Source: Aminobacter niigataensis
GTDB lineage: Bacteria > Pseudomonadota > Alphaproteobacteria > Rhizobiales > Rhizobiaceae
Length of the DNA stretch: 64,000 nt
NCBI RefSeq assembly: GCF_014200015.1
Contig: NZ_JACHOT010000001.1
Coordinates: forward strand, 1,674,001 to 1,738,000
Direction: 5' to 3'
Below the pieces are notes generated by a model, which did not search any database, was not told the origin of the DNA, and saw nothing but the letters and a program-made list of their open reading frames with translations. Positions 19,219 through 28,250 of the stretch are shown in pieces. A program made the position numbers and the translations under genes. The stretch's first letter is position 1. Each line of letters starts with the position of its first letter.

Positions 19219-19248
19219 CCCTTTCGGTTCCGGTGAAAGAGTCTCCTC

Positions 19249-20133
19249 ATGTCGGGCTCATGGATGACGACCCGCGCATGGCTGCTGATGCTGCCCTTGC
19301 TCGTGGTCATGATATCAGTCATCGGCTGGCCCCTCGTCGACACCGTCCGCCTGTCGTTCACCGATGCCAAGCTCGTCGGCACCCAGGGCAATTTCGTCGG
19401 CTTCGACAACTACGCAAAGATGCTGTCAGGCTCGAATTTCCAGCGTACGCTAATAACCACGACGTGGTTCGCGGTCATCTCCGTCGCAGCGGAAATGGTA
19501 CTGGGCGTCCTTGCCGCCCTCTTGCTGAACCAGCAGTTTCGTGGCCGCGCGCTTTTGCGCGCCCTGATGATCCTGCCCTGGGCACTGCCGACCGTGGTCA
19601 ACGCCACGCTGTGGCGGCTGATCTACAATCCCGAATATGGCGCCTTGAACGCCGCACTGACGCAGATCGGCCTGCTTGAAGCCTACCGTTCCTGGCTCGG
19701 CGAACCCAATACCGCGCTCACAGCCCTGATCGTTGCCGACTGCTGGAAGAATTTCCCGCTCGTCGCACTCATCGCACTGGCTGCCCTGCAGGCCGTACCG
19801 CGCGACATCACCGCGGCATCGCTCGTCGATGGCGCCGGACCAATCAACCGCTTCCGCTTCGTCATCCTGCCCTATCTGGCCGGACCGCTGATGGTGGCAC
19901 TGGTGCTGCGCACGATCGAGGCGTTCAAGGTCTTCGACATCATCTGGGTGATGACCCGCGGCGGGCCTGCCAATTCGACGCGGACGCTGTCGATCCTTGT
20001 CTACCAGGAGGCATTCTCGTTCCAGCGCGCCGGTTCCGGCGCATCGCTGGCGCTGATCGTCACCTTGCTGGTCACGGTCCTGGCCGTTGCCTATGCCGCT
20101 TTGGTCAGGAAAGTCGCGGGGAGCACCGCCTGA
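19249..20133 (+). CDS. Sugar ABC transporter permease, MalF/UgpA type
   Basis: 294 residues with six hydrophobic segments. The cytoplasmic EAA loop is seen as ITAASLVDGAGPINRFRFVILP near residue 190, where the ATPase docks. The N-terminus is short (first helix from about residue 8), as in UgpA-type subunits. A second ATG five codons in is possible. The stop codon shares one base with the next permease start. It forms the membrane channel with the following gene. Confidence 0.9.
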   Translation: MSGSWMTTRAWLLMLPLLVVMISVIGWPLVDTVRLSFTDAKLVGTQGNFVGFDNYAKMLSGSNFQRTLITTTWFAVISVAAEMVLGVLAALLLNQQFRGRALLRALMILPWALPTVVNATLWRLIYNPEYGALNAALTQIGLLEAYRSWLGEPNTALTALIVADCWKNFPLVALIALAALQAVPRDITAASLVDGAGPINRFRFVILPYLAGPLMVALVLRTIEAFKVFDIIWVMTRGGPANSTRTLSILVYQEAFSFQRAGSGASLALIVTLLVTVLAVAYAALVRKVAGSTA

Positions 20134-20978
20134 TGGAACGCAAGGGCCTCGTTTTCACTGTCTTCATCTACGCGTCGGCACTTCTGCTGGCGGTGTTGAT
20201 CCTGGCACCCGTGCTGTGGCTGTTCATCATGAGCATCTCGCCTGCCGCGGACCTGTCGGCCAAGCCGCTGCGCTGGTGGCCGCAGGAGGTCGACTTCTCG
20301 CGCTACCGGATGCTGCTGTCGACGGTCGAAAACAGCGCGGGGGCTGCCTTTGTCGCCTCGCTCTACAACAGCTTGAGGATCGCCGGCATGGCAACAGTCG
20401 CTGCGATCGCGCTGGCCATCCCCGCCGGCTGGGCGGTGTCACGCACGCCGACGGTGGGCTGGTCGCTTTCGATGGTGATCGCCACCTACATGCTGCCGCC
20501 GGTGGCGCTGGCCGTGCCGCTGTACATGGGCCTTGCCTGGCTCGGCCTGCTCAACAACATCTTCGGCCTGGCGCTCGTCTACCTGACCATCCTTGCGCCG
20601 TTCACGACGTGGCTGATGAAGTCGGGCTTCGATTCCATCCCGAGGGAAATCGAGTCCGCGGCGATGATCGACGGCGCCAGCCTGTTCCAGACACTACGCA
20701 TCATCACCCTGCCGCTGGCAGCGCCGGTGGTGGCGACGTCAGCGCTGTTTGCGCTGCTGCTTGCGTGGGACGAATTCTTCTATGCACTGTTGTTCACGTC
20801 GGACCTGCGCGCCAAGACGCTGACGGTGGCCATTGCCGATCTCGCTGGCGGGCGCGTTTCCGACTACGGACTGATCGCCACCGCGGGCGTTCTCGCCGCA
20901 CTTCCCCCGGTGCTGATCGGCCTCGTCATGCAACGCGCCCTGATTTCGGGGCTGACCAGCGGCGGCGTGAAAGGATGA
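20133..20978 (+). CDS. Sugar ABC transporter permease, MalG/UgpE type
   Basis: 281 residues with six membrane segments. The EAA loop reads IESAAMIDGASLFQTLRIITLPLAAP near residue 175, typical of the MalG/UgpE partner. Its start overlaps the previous stop by one base and its stop overlaps the next start (ATGA), so translation is coupled across the operon. Confidence 0.9.
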   Translation: MERKGLVFTVFIYASALLLAVLILAPVLWLFIMSISPAADLSAKPLRWWPQEVDFSRYRMLLSTVENSAGAAFVASLYNSLRIAGMATVAAIALAIPAGWAVSRTPTVGWSLSMVIATYMLPPVALAVPLYMGLAWLGLLNNIFGLALVYLTILAPFTTWLMKSGFDSIPREIESAAMIDGASLFQTLRIITLPLAAPVVATSALFALLLAWDEFFYALLFTSDLRAKTLTVAIADLAGGRVSDYGLIATAGVLAALPPVLIGLVMQRALISGLTSGGVKG

Positions 20979-21997
20979 CCATGACGCAACAAGAGACCAG
21001 GCCTGCCGGGCTCGTGGCGATCGACCGCGAAATGGCGCGCCAGTACGGCGATGCACTGGCATCGTTCGCAGAATCCGCGGAAATGGCCGCCAGGGTTGCC
21101 GCCTCGCTGGCCAGCACGGGGCAGTTGCTGCTACTCGGCATGGGTGGTTCGCATGCTGTCGGACGCGCGGTCGAGCCGCTCTATCGCGCGCTCGGTATCG
21201 ATGCCATCGCACTGCCATTATCGGAACAGCTCGGCCAGCCGCTGGCGCTCGATGGCCGCACGGTGCTGATGACCTCGCAATCGGGTGAAAGCGCCGAGGT
21301 CTTGCGCTGGTTCGCCGAGGCCGGCGGAAATTCCGAGACATTCGGGCTGACGCTGGAGGCCGGCTCATTCCTGGCTCGCACCGCGCCGTCGCTGGTCGGC
21401 ATCGGCGGCACCGAGCTCGCCTTTGCGGCAACGCGAAGCCTGACCGTCACCCTGGCCTTGCATCTCGCCATCCTGGCCGCACTTGGCGAACACCCGAGCG
21501 GGGCGCTCGTCGCGCTCCAGGCACCCGAAGTCGTCGACATCCGCCCCGCACTCGCCGCATTGGAGAACGTCGCCACCGTCGTCACCTCGGGGCGTCGCCT
21601 GCAAGGCGTTGCCGAAGCCCTCGCCCTCGGTCTGACTGAGCTGTCGCGGCGTCCGTGCTTCTCGCTCGAAGGCGGGCAGCTTCGTCATGGACCGATGGAA
21701 ATGCTCGGCCCCGACATCGGCGTCGTGCTGTTTCGCGGCGACGACCCGACAGCCTCTCTCGTCACGGCAATGGCGTTGTCGGCCATCGAGACAGGAGCAC
21801 CGGTCGTCATCTTCGATTCGTCCGGCGTGGCACCCGTTGCCGGCGCCGTCACGCTTCGGTTCAAGCGGGCCACCGGCATGGCCGCCATCTTTGCGATGCT
21901 GCCGACGGCACAGCGCCTGATGATCGCCTTCGCCGATGCCCGCGTCGACAATGCCGGCACGCCGGTGCGCTCGACCAAGATTACCCGGAGCGAATGA
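20975..21997 (+). CDS. SIS-domain sugar-phosphate isomerase/deglycase-like enzyme
   Basis: 340 residues from the ATG overlapping the permease stop; a much longer open frame upstream is a shadow in the permease gene. Two SIS domains are visible: the first with LLLGMGGSHAVGRAVE and TSQSGESAEVLRWF, the second with EGGQLRHGPMEML near residue 232. It resembles the isomerase half of GlmS and the FrlB/AgaS group and has no glutaminase domain. The GELKHGP motif of GlmS, which carries a catalytic glutamate, is GQLRHGP here, so the chemistry may differ. Next to a PfkB kinase and a sugar importer, it probably deaminates, isomerises or deglycates a phosphorylated amino-sugar or glycated amine. Confidence 0.75.
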   Translation: MTMTQQETRPAGLVAIDREMARQYGDALASFAESAEMAARVAASLASTGQLLLLGMGGSHAVGRAVEPLYRALGIDAIALPLSEQLGQPLALDGRTVLMTSQSGESAEVLRWFAEAGGNSETFGLTLEAGSFLARTAPSLVGIGGTELAFAATRSLTVTLALHLAILAALGEHPSGALVALQAPEVVDIRPALAALENVATVVTSGRRLQGVAEALALGLTELSRRPCFSLEGGQLRHGPMEMLGPDIGVVLFRGDDPTASLVTAMALSAIETGAPVVIFDSSGVAPVAGAVTLRFKRATGMAAIFAMLPTAQRLMIAFADARVDNAGTPVRSTKITRSE

Positions 21998-22927
21998 ATG
22001 CGGCCTCTAGCGGTGATCGGCAACGTCAATGTCGACCTCATTCTCGGACCGACGGCCCCCTGGCCCAAGGCCGGTACTGAGATCATCGTCGACCACGACG
22101 AGTTGCGCGTCGGCGGCCAGGCGGGCAACTCTGCCCTTGCCTGGGAGGCGCTCGGCGTCGATTTCGAGATCGCCGCCAATGTCGGCAACGACCAGTTCGG
22201 CTTATGGCTGCGCACAGCCTTTGGCCGCCGCGCGGCGAAGTGGGCCATTTCTTCGGAGCGCACGACGCTGTCGGTCGGCATCACCCACCCCGACGGCGAA
22301 CGCACGTTCTTCACCACGCACGGCCACCTGCCCCGCTTCAGCCTTGCCGACACGCTTTCAGTACTCGACGGCAAACGGCTCGCCGGCGGCTATGCTCTGC
22401 TTTGTGGCTCGTTCCTGACCACTGACCTCGCCCGCGAATACGAGGCCTTCTTCGACTGGGCGCATGGCCACGACATCTCGGTCGTTCTCGATACGGGCTG
22501 GCCGCCGGACGGCTGGACCGCGGCGAACTGCGCAACGACCCGCGCCTGGCTTTCACGTTGCGATTGCGCGCTCTTGAACGAGGTCGAAACGACGACGCTG
22601 GCCGGCCGCGACGATCCCGCCGAGGCGGCACAGGCGATCTGGTCCAGCATGCGCAAGGGCGCCATCGTCGTGGTCAAGTGCGGACCGGATGGCGCCATCG
22701 CCATCGATGCCGATGCCAAGCTGGCATCGGCAACCGCCCCGCAAGTGAAGGTCGTCGACACGATCGGCGCCGGCGACGTCTTCAATTCGGCCTTTCTCGC
22801 GGCCCTTGCCAAGTACCAGCCCCTCGCCGCGTGCCTGGCTGCGGGAACGCAGGTGGCATCGCGCGCAATCTCCACCCTGCCCCGCAGCTACGGCAGCCTG
22901 CCGGATTTCAGGAACGGTATTGCATGA
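21998..22927 (+). CDS. PfkB-family carbohydrate kinase
   Basis: 309 residues. The N-terminal GNVNVDLILG and the C-terminal signature DTIGAGDVFNSAF near residue 255 (catalytic Asp and anion hole) identify a PfkB/ribokinase-fold kinase. The glycine pair RVGGQAGNSALA is in its usual place near residue 40. It should phosphorylate the imported sugar or a derivative before or after the SIS enzyme acts, as in the Frl (fructoselysine) pairing of kinase and deglycase. It begins directly after the SIS stop codon and ends in an ATGA overlap with the ATPase gene. Confidence 0.85.
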   Translation: MRPLAVIGNVNVDLILGPTAPWPKAGTEIIVDHDELRVGGQAGNSALAWEALGVDFEIAANVGNDQFGLWLRTAFGRRAAKWAISSERTTLSVGITHPDGERTFFTTHGHLPRFSLADTLSVLDGKRLAGGYALLCGSFLTTDLAREYEAFFDWAHGHDISVVLDTGWPPDGWTAANCATTRAWLSRCDCALLNEVETTTLAGRDDPAEAAQAIWSSMRKGAIVVVKCGPDGAIAIDADAKLASATAPQVKVVDTIGAGDVFNSAFLAALAKYQPLAACLAAGTQVASRAISTLPRSYGSLPDFRNGIA

Positions 22928-24009
22928 GTGCGCTTGAAATCCAGAACATCCGCAAGAGCTACGGGGCCATCGAAACACTGAAGGGTATCGATATCGCCCT
23001 GCAAAGCGGCGAGTTCCTGGTGCTGCTCGGCTCGTCGGGTTGTGGAAAGTCCACCCTGCTCAACATCATCGCCGGGCTGGCCGAGGCGACAAGCGGCGAC
23101 ATCAGGATCGGCGACCGCTCGATCCTCGGCGTCCACCCCAAGGACCGCGACATCGCCATGGTGTTCCAGTCCTACGCCCTCTACCCCAATCTCAGCGTCC
23201 GCCGGAACATCGGCTTCGGGCTCGAGATGCGCAAGGTGCCAGTCGCAGAGCGCGACAAGGCCGTGCAGGAAGCGGCCCGGCTGCTGCAGATCGAAGCGCT
23301 GCTCGACCGCAAGCCGAACCAGCTCTCCGGCGGCCAGCGCCAGCGCGTTGCCATCGGCCGGGCGCTGGTGCGCAAACCACAGGTGTTCCTGTTCGACGAA
23401 CCGCTTTCCAACCTCGATGCCAAGCTGCGGCTGGAGATGCGCACCGAACTCAAGCGCCTGCACCAGATGCTGAGGACGACCGTGGTCTATGTCACGCACG
23501 ACCAGATCGAAGCGATGACGCTGGCCACCCGGATCGCGGTGATGAAGGACGGCCGGATCGAGCAACTGGGAACCCCGGAAGAGATCTACAACCGCCCGGC
23601 CACGCTCTATGTCGCGGGCTTTGTCGGCGCGCCGCCGATGAACATCCTTGACGTCACCGTGCGCGGAGGCGCGCTCGAGGTGGCAGGATCTGATGTGGCG
23701 ATCCCGCTGCCGGCGCGATACGCTGCGATCGGCGATGGGGCCAGGCTTTCGCTTGGCATACGCCCCGAGGCGCTACGGCTCGCAACCGAAAACGTCGCCG
23801 GGCTGTCGTTGCCGGCAACGGTCGAAGTCGTCGAACTGACCGGTCCGGAATTGATCACGACAGCGCGGATCGGCGGGCAGAAGCTGATTGCGTGCCTTGC
23901 GCCACGCGCGCGGATCAGCGAAGGGGAAAACCACAGATTTGCGTTCGATGAAGAAGCATTGCGTCTTTTCGATCCCAAGACCGGAAAGGCTTGCGAAGTA
24001 TCGTCGTAA
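22924..24009 (+). CDS. Sugar ABC transporter ATP-binding protein, UgpC/MalK type
   Basis: 361 residues. All ATPase motifs are intact: Walker A GSSGCGKST near 38, signature LSGGQRQR near 135, Walker B VFLFDEPLSNLD, and switch histidine YVTHDQIEAMT. From about 240 there is an OB-fold (TOBE) domain as in MalK/UgpC (LSLGIRPEALRL). It is the last gene of the operon. Many rhizobial sugar importers of this kind share ATPases, but one placed in the operon normally serves its own permeases. Confidence 0.9.
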   Translation: MSALEIQNIRKSYGAIETLKGIDIALQSGEFLVLLGSSGCGKSTLLNIIAGLAEATSGDIRIGDRSILGVHPKDRDIAMVFQSYALYPNLSVRRNIGFGLEMRKVPVAERDKAVQEAARLLQIEALLDRKPNQLSGGQRQRVAIGRALVRKPQVFLFDEPLSNLDAKLRLEMRTELKRLHQMLRTTVVYVTHDQIEAMTLATRIAVMKDGRIEQLGTPEEIYNRPATLYVAGFVGAPPMNILDVTVRGGALEVAGSDVAIPLPARYAAIGDGARLSLGIRPEALRLATENVAGLSLPATVEVVELTGPELITTARIGGQKLIACLAPRARISEGENHRFAFDEEALRLFDPKTGKACEVSS

Positions 24010-24335
24010 GACAAGTCACTGGGTATAAGTCGGCCGGCAATTCCTCCCCAAAAACGCGAAACTGCTTCTCACAGAATTAGCTGTGTGGCCTCTTGTGCCA
24101 TCAATGCAACCAGCAGAAGTTAATCCGGTTTGCGCAGACAGCCATGTCTTGCGCTGGATTATGGGCCACAGTCGGCTGGGATGGACACGCTGGAACAGCG
24201 TCAAAGCCGACGGCGTGAGGAGCAGCAACGCTCGGCAAGGCCACGGGGTTCTTCGATCCGTTCGGGATCATGGACCATCGACGCCTTGCGCGTGGCGGAC
24301 GGCTGCTCCCCGCACCGCATGGGAGGAAGCAAAGA
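24010..24335 (+). other. Intergenic region before the purine permease
   Basis: About 325 bases with no supported gene. Several short open frames run through it but lack ribosome sites. I looked for a purine-riboswitch-like fold because the next gene is a purine permease and did not recognise one. A GGGAGGA ribosome site closes the region. Confidence 0.4.
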
Positions 24336-25628
24336 GTGCTCGAGAAGTATTTCAACCTGAAGGAACAAGGGACGACGGTTCGCACCGAAGTGATCGCCGG
24401 CGTCACGACCTTCCTGACGATGGCCTACATCATCTTCGTCAACCCAGAGATCCTGTCTTCGACGGGCATGGACCGCAACGCCGTGTTCGTGGCGACCTGT
24501 CTTGCCGCGGCACTCGGCTCGCTGATCATGGGCCTGGTGGCAAAATGGCCGATCGGCATGGCGCCGGGCATGGGCCTCAACGCCTTCTTCGCCTTCACCG
24601 TGGTCGGCGCCATGGGCTTTTCCTGGCAGCAGGCTCTGGGTGCCGTCTTCATTTCGGGCGTCATCTTCCTGTTGCTGACCGTCAGCGGCGTGCGCAGCTG
24701 GCTGATCGCCGGCATCCCGCAATCGATGCGCAGCGCGATCGCCGCCGGTATCGGCCTGTTCCTCGGCATCATCGCGCTGAAAAGCTCGGGCATCGTCGTT
24801 GCCAGCCCGGCAACCCTGGTGACGCTCGGCGACCTCAGCCAGACCGGAACGCTGCTGGCCATCGCCGGCTTCTTCATCATCGCGGCACTCGACGCGCTCA
24901 AGGTGCGCGGCGCGATCCTGATCGGTATCCTGGTGATCACCATCGCCTCCATGGCGCTCGGTGTCAGCCAGTTCAACGGCATCGTCTCGATGCCGCCATC
25001 CATCCTGCCGACCTTCCTGCAGCTCGACGTCGTTGGCGCGCTGCATGCAGGCCTGGTGCACGTCATCCTGGTGTTCGTCCTGGTCGAGGTGTTCGATGCA
25101 ACCGGCACGCTGATCGGCGTCGCCAAGCGCGCCGGCCTGATCGAGCCGGGCAAGCCGAACCGCCTCGGACGCGCGCTTCTGGCCGACAGCACGGCAATCG
25201 TTGCCGGCTCGCTGCTCGGCACCAGCAGCACCACCGCCTATGTCGAAAGCGCCTCGGGCGTGCAGGCCGGCGGCCGCACCGGCCTCACCGCACTGGTCAT
25301 AGCCGTGCTGTTCCTCGCAGCGCTTTTCTTCTCGCCGCTGGCCAGCTCGGTGCCGGCTTATGCGACGGCCCCTGCCCTGCTCTACGTCGCCTGCCTGATG
25401 ATGCGCGAACTCGTTGAGGTCGAATGGGCCGACATCACCGAGGCAGCGCCTGCAGCGCTGACCGCGCTGATGATGCCGCTCACCTATTCGATCGCCAACG
25501 GCCTGGCCTTCGGCTTCGTCAGCTACGCAGCACTCAAGCTCCTGACCGGACGGCCCGGCGAGGTGCACATGGCAACGTGGCTGGTGGCAGCGCTGTTCAT
25601 CATCCGCTTCGCTTTCTTCCCGCACTGA
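24336..25628 (+). CDS. AzgA/PbuG-type purine (hypoxanthine/guanine/adenine) permease
   Basis: 430 residues from a GTG nine bases after GGGAGGA. About twelve membrane segments. Family motifs of the AzgA branch of nucleobase transporters are clear: GVTTFLTMAYIIFVNP near 20-40, APGMGLNAFFAF near 85, VEVFDATGTLIGVAKRAGL near 255, and LGTSSTTAYVESASGVQAGGRTG near 300. It imports purine bases by proton symport across the inner membrane. It is a single gene followed by a strong terminator. Confidence 0.9.
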   Translation: MLEKYFNLKEQGTTVRTEVIAGVTTFLTMAYIIFVNPEILSSTGMDRNAVFVATCLAAALGSLIMGLVAKWPIGMAPGMGLNAFFAFTVVGAMGFSWQQALGAVFISGVIFLLLTVSGVRSWLIAGIPQSMRSAIAAGIGLFLGIIALKSSGIVVASPATLVTLGDLSQTGTLLAIAGFFIIAALDALKVRGAILIGILVITIASMALGVSQFNGIVSMPPSILPTFLQLDVVGALHAGLVHVILVFVLVEVFDATGTLIGVAKRAGLIEPGKPNRLGRALLADSTAIVAGSLLGTSSTTAYVESASGVQAGGRTGLTALVIAVLFLAALFFSPLASSVPAYATAPALLYVACLMMRELVEVEWADITEAAPAALTALMMPLTYSIANGLAFGFVSYAALKLLTGRPGEVHMATWLVAALFIIRFAFFPH

Positions 25629-25642
25629 AGCTCCACAACAGC

Positions 25643-25684
25643 ATCGCCGGAGGCTGTGTCAGCAGCCTCCGGCGATTTTCGTTT
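25643..25684 (+). terminator. Rho-independent terminator after the purine permease
   Basis: ATCGCCGGAGGCTG paired with CAGCCTCCGGCGAT (14-base perfect stem, 6-base loop), followed by TTTCGTTT. It ends just before the convergent cytochrome gene. Confidence 0.85.
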
Positions 25685-25709
25685 CAGCCCAGCCGTACGG
25701 ACGACTGCC

Positions 25710-26231
25710 TCACTTGGGCGCCGCTGCCGCGGTCTCGCCCGGCGGCAAGATCCGGAACGTGAAGGTCGATACCTTTTCGCCCGGCTTGAACGGCCCCGGC
25801 ACGGCATTGCTGACCGGCTTCACGCTCTGGAGAAAGGCAGCAATCGCGCCCACATCTTCGGGGGTGAGTTGGGCCAGGGCACGCCACGGCATGATCGGAG
25901 CCAATTCCCGCCCGTCCGGCCTTTGGCCGGTCTGGAGCGCGGTGACGATCTGCTCGGTCGTCCAGTTGCCGATGCCCGTCTCCTTGTCTGGCGTGATGTT
26001 GCGGCCAACGAAGACACCCAAACCCGGAATCTCAAAACCGACATCCGAGCCGCCGAGAAACTTTGAATCATCGGGTTTGCCCAAGAGATAGCCCGGCGTG
26101 TGGCAGTCGGTGCAGCCGCCCATCGTCACGAGATATTCGCCTCGTGCCACCTGCGCCTCGTCGGCAATAGCTGCCGAAGACATGGCAAATGTTGCGGCCC
26201 ACAATGCAAGTCCAATCGGCGTTCGAAACAT
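25710..26231 (-). CDS. Periplasmic c-type cytochrome
   Basis: 173 residues from the ATG giving MFRTPIGLAL; an extended frame adds 23 residues without a signal peptide and is rejected. A signal peptide ends near AAIADEA. The haem motif is CTDCH at residues 40-44, with the probable axial methionine in PIMPWRAL. The phrase GRNITPDKETGIGNW is typical of the single-haem cytochromes that accompany dehydrogenases (alcohol, aldehyde or gluconate type). No such dehydrogenase lies beside it, so its electron donor is unknown. Divergent from glpD. Confidence 0.85.
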   Translation of the reverse strand: MFRTPIGLALWAATFAMSSAAIADEAQVARGEYLVTMGGCTDCHTPGYLLGKPDDSKFLGGSDVGFEIPGLGVFVGRNITPDKETGIGNWTTEQIVTALQTGQRPDGRELAPIMPWRALAQLTPEDVGAIAAFLQSVKPVSNAVPGPFKPGEKVSTFTFRILPPGETAAAAPK

Positions 26232-26402
26232 CGCTTCACCCCTGACGTTGCCTGTTTCTGCTCCCTCGCATTCCGCCGCCTGTTTCCCCCGCCCTGGCAT
26301 AGACGCGGGTCACCCAATTCTCGCACCCTTGCGGGACGCTGACCAGCAACGATCACTCCATCGTGGCCGCGATCGGCGATGCAAATCGCGATGGCCGCGG
26401 CC

Positions 26403-26434
26403 TTTCGTTTTTGTACGGCATCGTGGAAAACGAA
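26403..26434. promoter_or_regulatory. Inverted repeat TTCGTTTT / AAAACGAA
   Basis: Arms TTCGTTTT (26404-26411) and AAAACGAA (26427-26434). Elements of this type are bound by DeoR-family regulators such as GlpR, so a GlpR site is plausible. Confidence 0.4.
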
Positions 26435-26591
26435 CATCGCAACCGGCAATTGCCATGCAATCCCCACGCCGAATCCGGTTCGCGGGTTCAAGAACAGAAG
26501 ATTCAACGCATCTCAGGCAAAAATCGTCGCAAATTTGGCGAAATCAGCCATGCTACGTTACGTAAAGTCGAGCGACCCGATCATCGGTATA

Positions 26592-26644
26592 TTTCGTTTG
26601 ACATTCATTTCCAGTTCGAAATAATCGAAATTGAGCTTCGAAAT
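26592..26644. promoter_or_regulatory. Cluster of TTTCG / CGAAAT elements before glpD
   Basis: One TTTCGTTT (26592-26599) and three direct copies of TCGAAAT (26616-26622, 26625-26631, 26638-26644), all within 100 bases of the glpD start. Probable operator for the glycerol regulator GlpR, whose gene is not in the window. Confidence 0.5.
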
Positions 26645-26688
26645 ATCCTGAAATTGCTGCAGTGCGAAAAGGCGACGAAGGCGTGAGC

Positions 26689-28212
26689 ATGCCCGAGATA
26701 CACGACATCTTCGTCATCGGCGGCGGCATCAACGGCTGCGGGATCGCACGCGACGCAGCTGGCCGCGGCTACTCCGTCTACCTCGCCGAAATGAGTGATC
26801 TGGCCAGCGGCACGTCTTCTTATTCGACCAAGCTGATCCATGGCGGCCTGCGTTATCTCGAGCACTACGAGTTCAGGCTGGTTCGCGAAGCGCTGATGGA
26901 ACGCGAAGTGCTGTGGCGCAATGCGCCGCACATCATCTGGCCGATGCGCTTCGTCCTGCCCTACGCCAAGGGCCTGCGTCCGGCCTGGTTGATCCGGCTC
27001 GGGCTGTTTCTCTACGACCATATCGGTGGCCGCAAGCTTCTGCCCGCAACCCGCACGCTCGACATGCGCAGCGACGCCGCCGGCAAGCCGCTCAAGCCGA
27101 TGTTCTTGCGTGCCTTCGAATATTCGGACGGCTGGGTCAACGACGCCCGTCTTGTGGTGCTCAACGCCCGCGACGCGGCTGACCGCGGGGCCGTCATCCG
27201 CACCCGCACCAAGGTGACGAGCGCGCGACGTGACAACGGTCATTGGAACATCCTCGTCGAAGATCTCGGCAGCGGTCAGATCGAAGAGGTCAAGGCGCGG
27301 CTGATCGTCAACGCTGCCGGCCCGTGGATCGACCATGTCCTGACCGAGACCGTCGGGCAGAACAACGTCCACAATGTGCGCCTGGTCCAGGGCAGCCACA
27401 TCGTGGTTGCGAAGAAGTTCGACGACCCGCGCGCCTATTTCTTCCAGAACAAGGACGGGCGGATCATCTTCGCCATTCCCTATGAGGAAGACTTCACTCT
27501 CATCGGCACCACCGACCAGGACTATGACGGCGACCCGCGCCAGGCAAAGATCAGCCAGGCCGAGATCGACTACCTCTGCAACGCGGCGAGTGAATACTTC
27601 GCTGAACCGGTCAGGCCCGAGCATATCGTCTGGACCTATTCCGGCGTCCGGCCGCTCTACGACGACGGCGCCAGCAAGGCCCAGGAAGCGACGCGCGACT
27701 ACGTGCTGAAGTCCGATGGTCGCGACGGCCAGGCCCCGATCGTCAACATCTTCGGCGGCAAGATCACAACCTACCGGCGCCTGGCCGAGTCGATGCTGGA
27801 AATCATCGAAAAGCACCTGGGCAAGAAGGGCAAATCCTGGACCGCGACGGCTGCCCTGCCAGGTGGCGAGTTCGAGGCGACAGCCTTCGATACGGAAGTG
27901 GTGAAGCTCAAGGCCGCCTACCCGTTTCTCGACATGCGTCTGGCACGGCGCCTGACCCGTCTCTACGGCACGCGCGCCAAGGCGTTGCTTGGCCTTGCCA
28001 GATCGGAGACGGACCTCGGGCGCAATTTCGGTGCCGATCTTTACGAGGCAGAAGTTCGCTACCTCGCCGACAACGAATGGGCGGTGACGGCAGAGGATGT
28101 TCTTTGGCGACGCACCAAGCGCGGTCTCAAGCTTGGCAAGGAGCAGGCCGCGTCGCTTGACGAATTCATGCATGGAATACGCCCGGGCGTGCACAACGCC
28201 GCGGCGGAATAG
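26689..28212 (+). CDS. glpD: Glycerol-3-phosphate dehydrogenase (quinone-linked)
   Basis: 507 residues; ATG 26689 follows GAAGG with 8-base spacing and gives the family's usual N-terminus. The FAD-binding Rossmann motif VIGGGINGCGIARDAAGRG is at residues 8-26, followed by TSSYSTKLIHGGLRYLEHYEF. NAAGPWIDHV and YEEDFTLIGTTD are conserved GlpD blocks, and the C-terminal GlpD domain is present. It oxidises glycerol-3-phosphate to dihydroxyacetone phosphate at the inner membrane and passes electrons to quinone. It leads the glycerol operon, upstream of the ABC importer, an order reported for Rhizobium leguminosarum glp loci. Confidence 0.93.
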   Translation: MPEIHDIFVIGGGINGCGIARDAAGRGYSVYLAEMSDLASGTSSYSTKLIHGGLRYLEHYEFRLVREALMEREVLWRNAPHIIWPMRFVLPYAKGLRPAWLIRLGLFLYDHIGGRKLLPATRTLDMRSDAAGKPLKPMFLRAFEYSDGWVNDARLVVLNARDAADRGAVIRTRTKVTSARRDNGHWNILVEDLGSGQIEEVKARLIVNAAGPWIDHVLTETVGQNNVHNVRLVQGSHIVVAKKFDDPRAYFFQNKDGRIIFAIPYEEDFTLIGTTDQDYDGDPRQAKISQAEIDYLCNAASEYFAEPVRPEHIVWTYSGVRPLYDDGASKAQEATRDYVLKSDGRDGQAPIVNIFGGKITTYRRLAESMLEIIEKHLGKKGKSWTATAALPGGEFEATAFDTEVVKLKAAYPFLDMRLARRLTRLYGTRAKALLGLARSETDLGRNFGADLYEAEVRYLADNEWAVTAEDVLWRRTKRGLKLGKEQAASLDEFMHGIRPGVHNAAAE

Positions 28213-28250
28213 GCGCCACCGCCTGACATCTGCCTCTGGGAGGAGGGGAA

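Larger units (their letters stand above)
26232..26688 (+). promoter_or_regulatory. Regulatory region of the glycerol operon
   Basis: 457 bases between the leftward cytochrome and glpD. The glpD-proximal 150 bases are AT-rich and carry several TTTCG/CGAAA elements (listed separately). A small open frame here has no ribosome site and is not called. No RNA gene recognised. Confidence 0.5.

Noticed and set aside
20087-20974. Long upstream extension of the SIS-domain frame
   Set aside because: It is an out-of-frame shadow of the second permease; the real start overlaps that gene's stop as ATGA.
24010-24335. Possible purine riboswitch before the AzgA-type permease
   Set aside because: No recognisable purine aptamer core or expression-platform hairpin was found by eye; a covariance-model search would decide.
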